Shown here in pieces: positions 6,967 through 8,134 of a stretch of DNA of 8,134 bases; within the stretch, counting starts at the first letter, position 1; the number at the start of each line of letters is the position of its first letter. The notes beneath the pieces were generated by a model. The model saw only the letters and a program-made list of their open reading frames with translations, had not been told where the DNA came from and searched no databases. Source of the stretch: Chitinophagaceae bacterium (lineage in GTDB: Bacteria; Bacteroidota; Bacteroidia; Chitinophagales; Chitinophagaceae); assembly GCA_009996555.1 (NCBI GenBank), contig JAACZX010000493.1:1-8134 (forward strand), read 5' to 3'. Position numbers and translations under genes: made by a program.

Positions 6967-6996
6967 CAAACATAATAAATATTTATTGATAAACAA
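6967..6996 (-). promoter_or_regulatory. Bacteroidota-type promoter of the DUF2975-XRE operon
   Basis: Read on the minus strand, TATGTTTG (6974-6967) matches the -7 consensus TAnnTTTG exactly. A TTG (6996-6994) lies 19 bases upstream, the expected spacing for the -33 box. Transcription would begin near 6960, leaving a leader of about 20 bases before the ATG at 6940. Confidence 0.65.
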
Positions 6997-7007
6997 TAAA
7001 TATTTAT
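6975..7007. repeat. Perfect 14-bp inverted repeat spanning the promoter (candidate operator)
   Basis: The arms ATAAATATTTATTG (6975-6988) and CAATAAATATTTAT (6994-7007) are exact reverse complements around a 5-base spacer. The repeat starts at the edge of the -7 box and its far arm covers the -33 box of the minus-strand promoter, so a dimer bound here would block RNA polymerase. The XRE protein of the same operon is the likely ligand. The high AT content makes a chance repeat somewhat less unlikely. Confidence 0.75.
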
Positions 7008-7127
7008 AAAATTTCAGAAAATTCTGCTATGCTCCCTACTACCAATGCCTTCTGCCGTTTCCCTTCTTTTCGCTTCGCAAATACACTGCAAAGTGAGTTT
7101 ATTCTTTTACAGTATTAAAGAACAGTT

Positions 7128-7565
7128 ATGCAACAGCTTTCATTTCCTTTCATTAATAAATGTTATTTCAGTTTTTGTGATGGCCGCAGGCAATATGCCC
7201 CTGTTGAGGCTGAGGAAGCAGTAACTACAGCAGAGATCTATCAATCACTTAACTACCGCAATCAATTCCAGTTTCGCAAGCCATTGGTATTGCATTTTCC
7301 CGGAACAGCGCAACAGACGGCTGTTTGGTTTGGTTACAGTTTTGATGTGGAAGTGATACTGGTTGATGCAACAGGCACCATCGGTAAAACCTTCACCATG
7401 CCAAAAAGAAAAGAAGGCGATGCCCTGTTTGTACAGTTTTTTATTGATTATGCTTATGCTATACTTGCTCCTGTTGGGTTCTGCAAAAAATGGAACATCC
7501 GTGAACAGCAGCATTCAGCAAAACTTACTTCGTTTGCATTCTTACAAAAACAAAAGATCAGTTAA
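7128..7565 (+). CDS. Divergent DUF192-like protein
   Basis: This 145-residue protein has no signal peptide or membrane helix. Residues about 38-124 follow the DUF192 pattern: a strand and turn ending LVLHFPG (53-59), then VWFGYSFDVEVILVDATGTI (66-85) in the place of the family's FWMKNT-LDI-FVD-DG-I block, and finally FIDYAYAILAPVGFCKKWNI (105-124) matching its VLE-paG-a-k-GI end. The family's WMKNT signature is changed to WFGYS, so this is at best a distant member. The first 35 residues and the glutamine/lysine-rich tail are not recognised. DUF192 proteins form a small beta-barrel of unknown function. The ATG at 7128 has no obvious ribosome-binding site. The thermonuclease gene starts 15 bases after its stop, so the two may be co-transcribed. 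That the gene is real is fairly sure; the family is moderate. Confidence 0.6.
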   Translation: MQQLSFPFINKCYFSFCDGRRQYAPVEAEEAVTTAEIYQSLNYRNQFQFRKPLVLHFPGTAQQTAVWFGYSFDVEVILVDATGTIGKTFTMPKRKEGDALFVQFFIDYAYAILAPVGFCKKWNIREQQHSAKLTSFAFLQKQKIS

Positions 7566-7580
7566 GGCGTTAAATGGCTG

Positions 7581-8066
7581 ATGAAAAAATATATGTTGCG
7601 TTTTGTTTTACTTTCTTTTTTGTTATTGCCGTTGCTGGCCTATGCACCTCCTCCTGTTTACAGCTTAAAAGGAAAAGCCGTCCGCATTATTGATGGCGAT
7701 ACATTTGATCTGCTTGTTGGCACTACCACACACCGTATTCGCTTGGCTGGTATTGATGCTCCTGAAAAAAAGCAGGACTTTTCCAATGCTTCAAAAGATC
7801 TGCTGGCAGCATTGTGTAAAGATCAACTGCTGACTGTTGTGGTAACAGATGTTGACCGTAACAAACGAAAGATCGGTGAAGTTTATACACAACAGAAACT
7901 ATGGATCAACAAAGAACTGATCAGTAAAGGAATGGCCTGGCATTTTAAACAATATTCTTCCAGTAAAGAATTAGCAGAAGCAGAGTTGCTTGCACGAAAG
8001 CAAAAAATTGGTTTGTGGAGTGTGAAAAATCCGGTTGCACCATGGGATTGGCGGAAGAGGAGATAG
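7581..8066 (+). CDS. Staphylococcal-nuclease-type thermonuclease, exported
   Basis: This 161-residue protein is an OB-fold nuclease of the SNase family that hydrolyses DNA and RNA using calcium. The core begins at about residue 29. IIDGDTF (36-42) supplies the metal ligand D40. IRLAGIDAPE (53-62) supplies catalytic R54, metal ligand D59 and general-base-position E62. DRNKRKIGEVY (92-102) carries the second catalytic arginine, R96. GLW (144-146) and PVAPWDWR (151-158) complete the family pattern, so it should be active. An N-terminal segment (MKKYMLRF, then LLSFLLLPLLAYA to residue 22) looks like a signal peptide or anchor. A proline follows the AYA site, which would hinder signal peptidase I, so it may stay membrane-anchored or be cut elsewhere. 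The length is normal for a single-domain member. The start at 7581 is chosen over the internal ATG at 7593 because it keeps the lysine-rich head of the signal. Confidence 0.93.
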   Translation: MKKYMLRFVLLSFLLLPLLAYAPPPVYSLKGKAVRIIDGDTFDLLVGTTTHRIRLAGIDAPEKKQDFSNASKDLLAALCKDQLLTVVVTDVDRNKRKIGEVYTQQKLWINKELISKGMAWHFKQYSSSKELAEAELLARKQKIGLWSVKNPVAPWDWRKRR

Positions 8067-8134
8067 AAGACGCCGATAAGATCGGTAATAAAATCTTCTT
8101 CTCTTTATCCTCAATTGTTCTGCGTACAGAAACT
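8067..8134. other. Right-edge sequence without an assignable gene
   Basis: The 68 bases after the thermonuclease stop contain a weak structure: AGAAGA (8065-8070) can pair with TCTTCT (8094-8099) around an inner CCGAT-AAG-ATCGG hairpin (8073-8085). A plus-strand frame from ATG 8042 (MGLAEEEIEDADKIG...) stays open to the edge. On the minus strand, a gene from the right could end at 8111-8113. The window is too short to choose between them. Confidence 0.3.

Noticed and set aside
7245..7514. 89-residue minus-strand open frame
   Set aside because: Antisense to the DUF192-like gene, with no recognisable protein pattern; a shadow frame.
1..8134. CRISPR array, tRNA or rRNA gene, insertion sequence, retron-type RNA
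   Set aside because: No regularly spaced repeats, no tRNA-like cloverleaf ends, no transposase, integrase or reverse-transcriptase motifs were seen in any frame.

Overview
The window looks like a stretch of Bacteroidota chromosome, probably Chitinophagaceae or a close relative. The reasons are few Shine-Dalgarno sequences, a TAnnTTTG-type promoter on the minus strand, a DUF2975 membrane protein paired with a YozG-like XRE regulator, and the general protein style. The genus is not resolved.

Positions 1-5962 hold a tightly packed, AT-rich, plus-strand operon of five genes. Every junction overlaps (4, 8, 4 and 11 bases). In order the genes are: a HAD phosphatase cut by the left edge; a type I phosphoribosyltransferase-fold protein with the PRPP loop DDFTASGT; a 629-residue ORC/CDC6-like P-loop ATPase; a 377-residue protein of unrecognised family with Rossmann-like features; and a PfkB/ribokinase-family kinase. 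Three of the five belong to families that handle phosphorylated sugars, PRPP or nucleotides, and one is a DNA-associated AAA+-like ATPase. This combination is unlike housekeeping metabolism. It resembles predicted conflict or stress systems in which PRTase-fold, HAD and kinase enzymes make or destroy a nucleotide-like metabolite under the control of an ATPase sensor. It is the most interesting item here. Its function is inference only, and it may continue to the left of the window.

Positions 5963-6193 have no convincing gene. They hold a small GC-rich hairpin and a hairpin terminator (6130-6162) that can serve both converging transcripts. Base composition changes around here, so the island/core boundary probably lies in about 6000-6130.

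Positions 6194-6940 hold a minus-strand pair: a DUF2975 four-helix membrane protein followed after 3 bases by a 68-residue XRE regulator. Their upstream region has a promoter match whose two boxes sit at the ends of a perfect 14-bp inverted repeat, a likely autoregulatory operator.

Positions 7128-8066 hold two plus-strand genes: a divergent DUF192-like protein and a secreted or membrane-anchored staphylococcal-nuclease-type thermonuclease with its catalytic residues intact. The last 68 bases carry no assignable gene.
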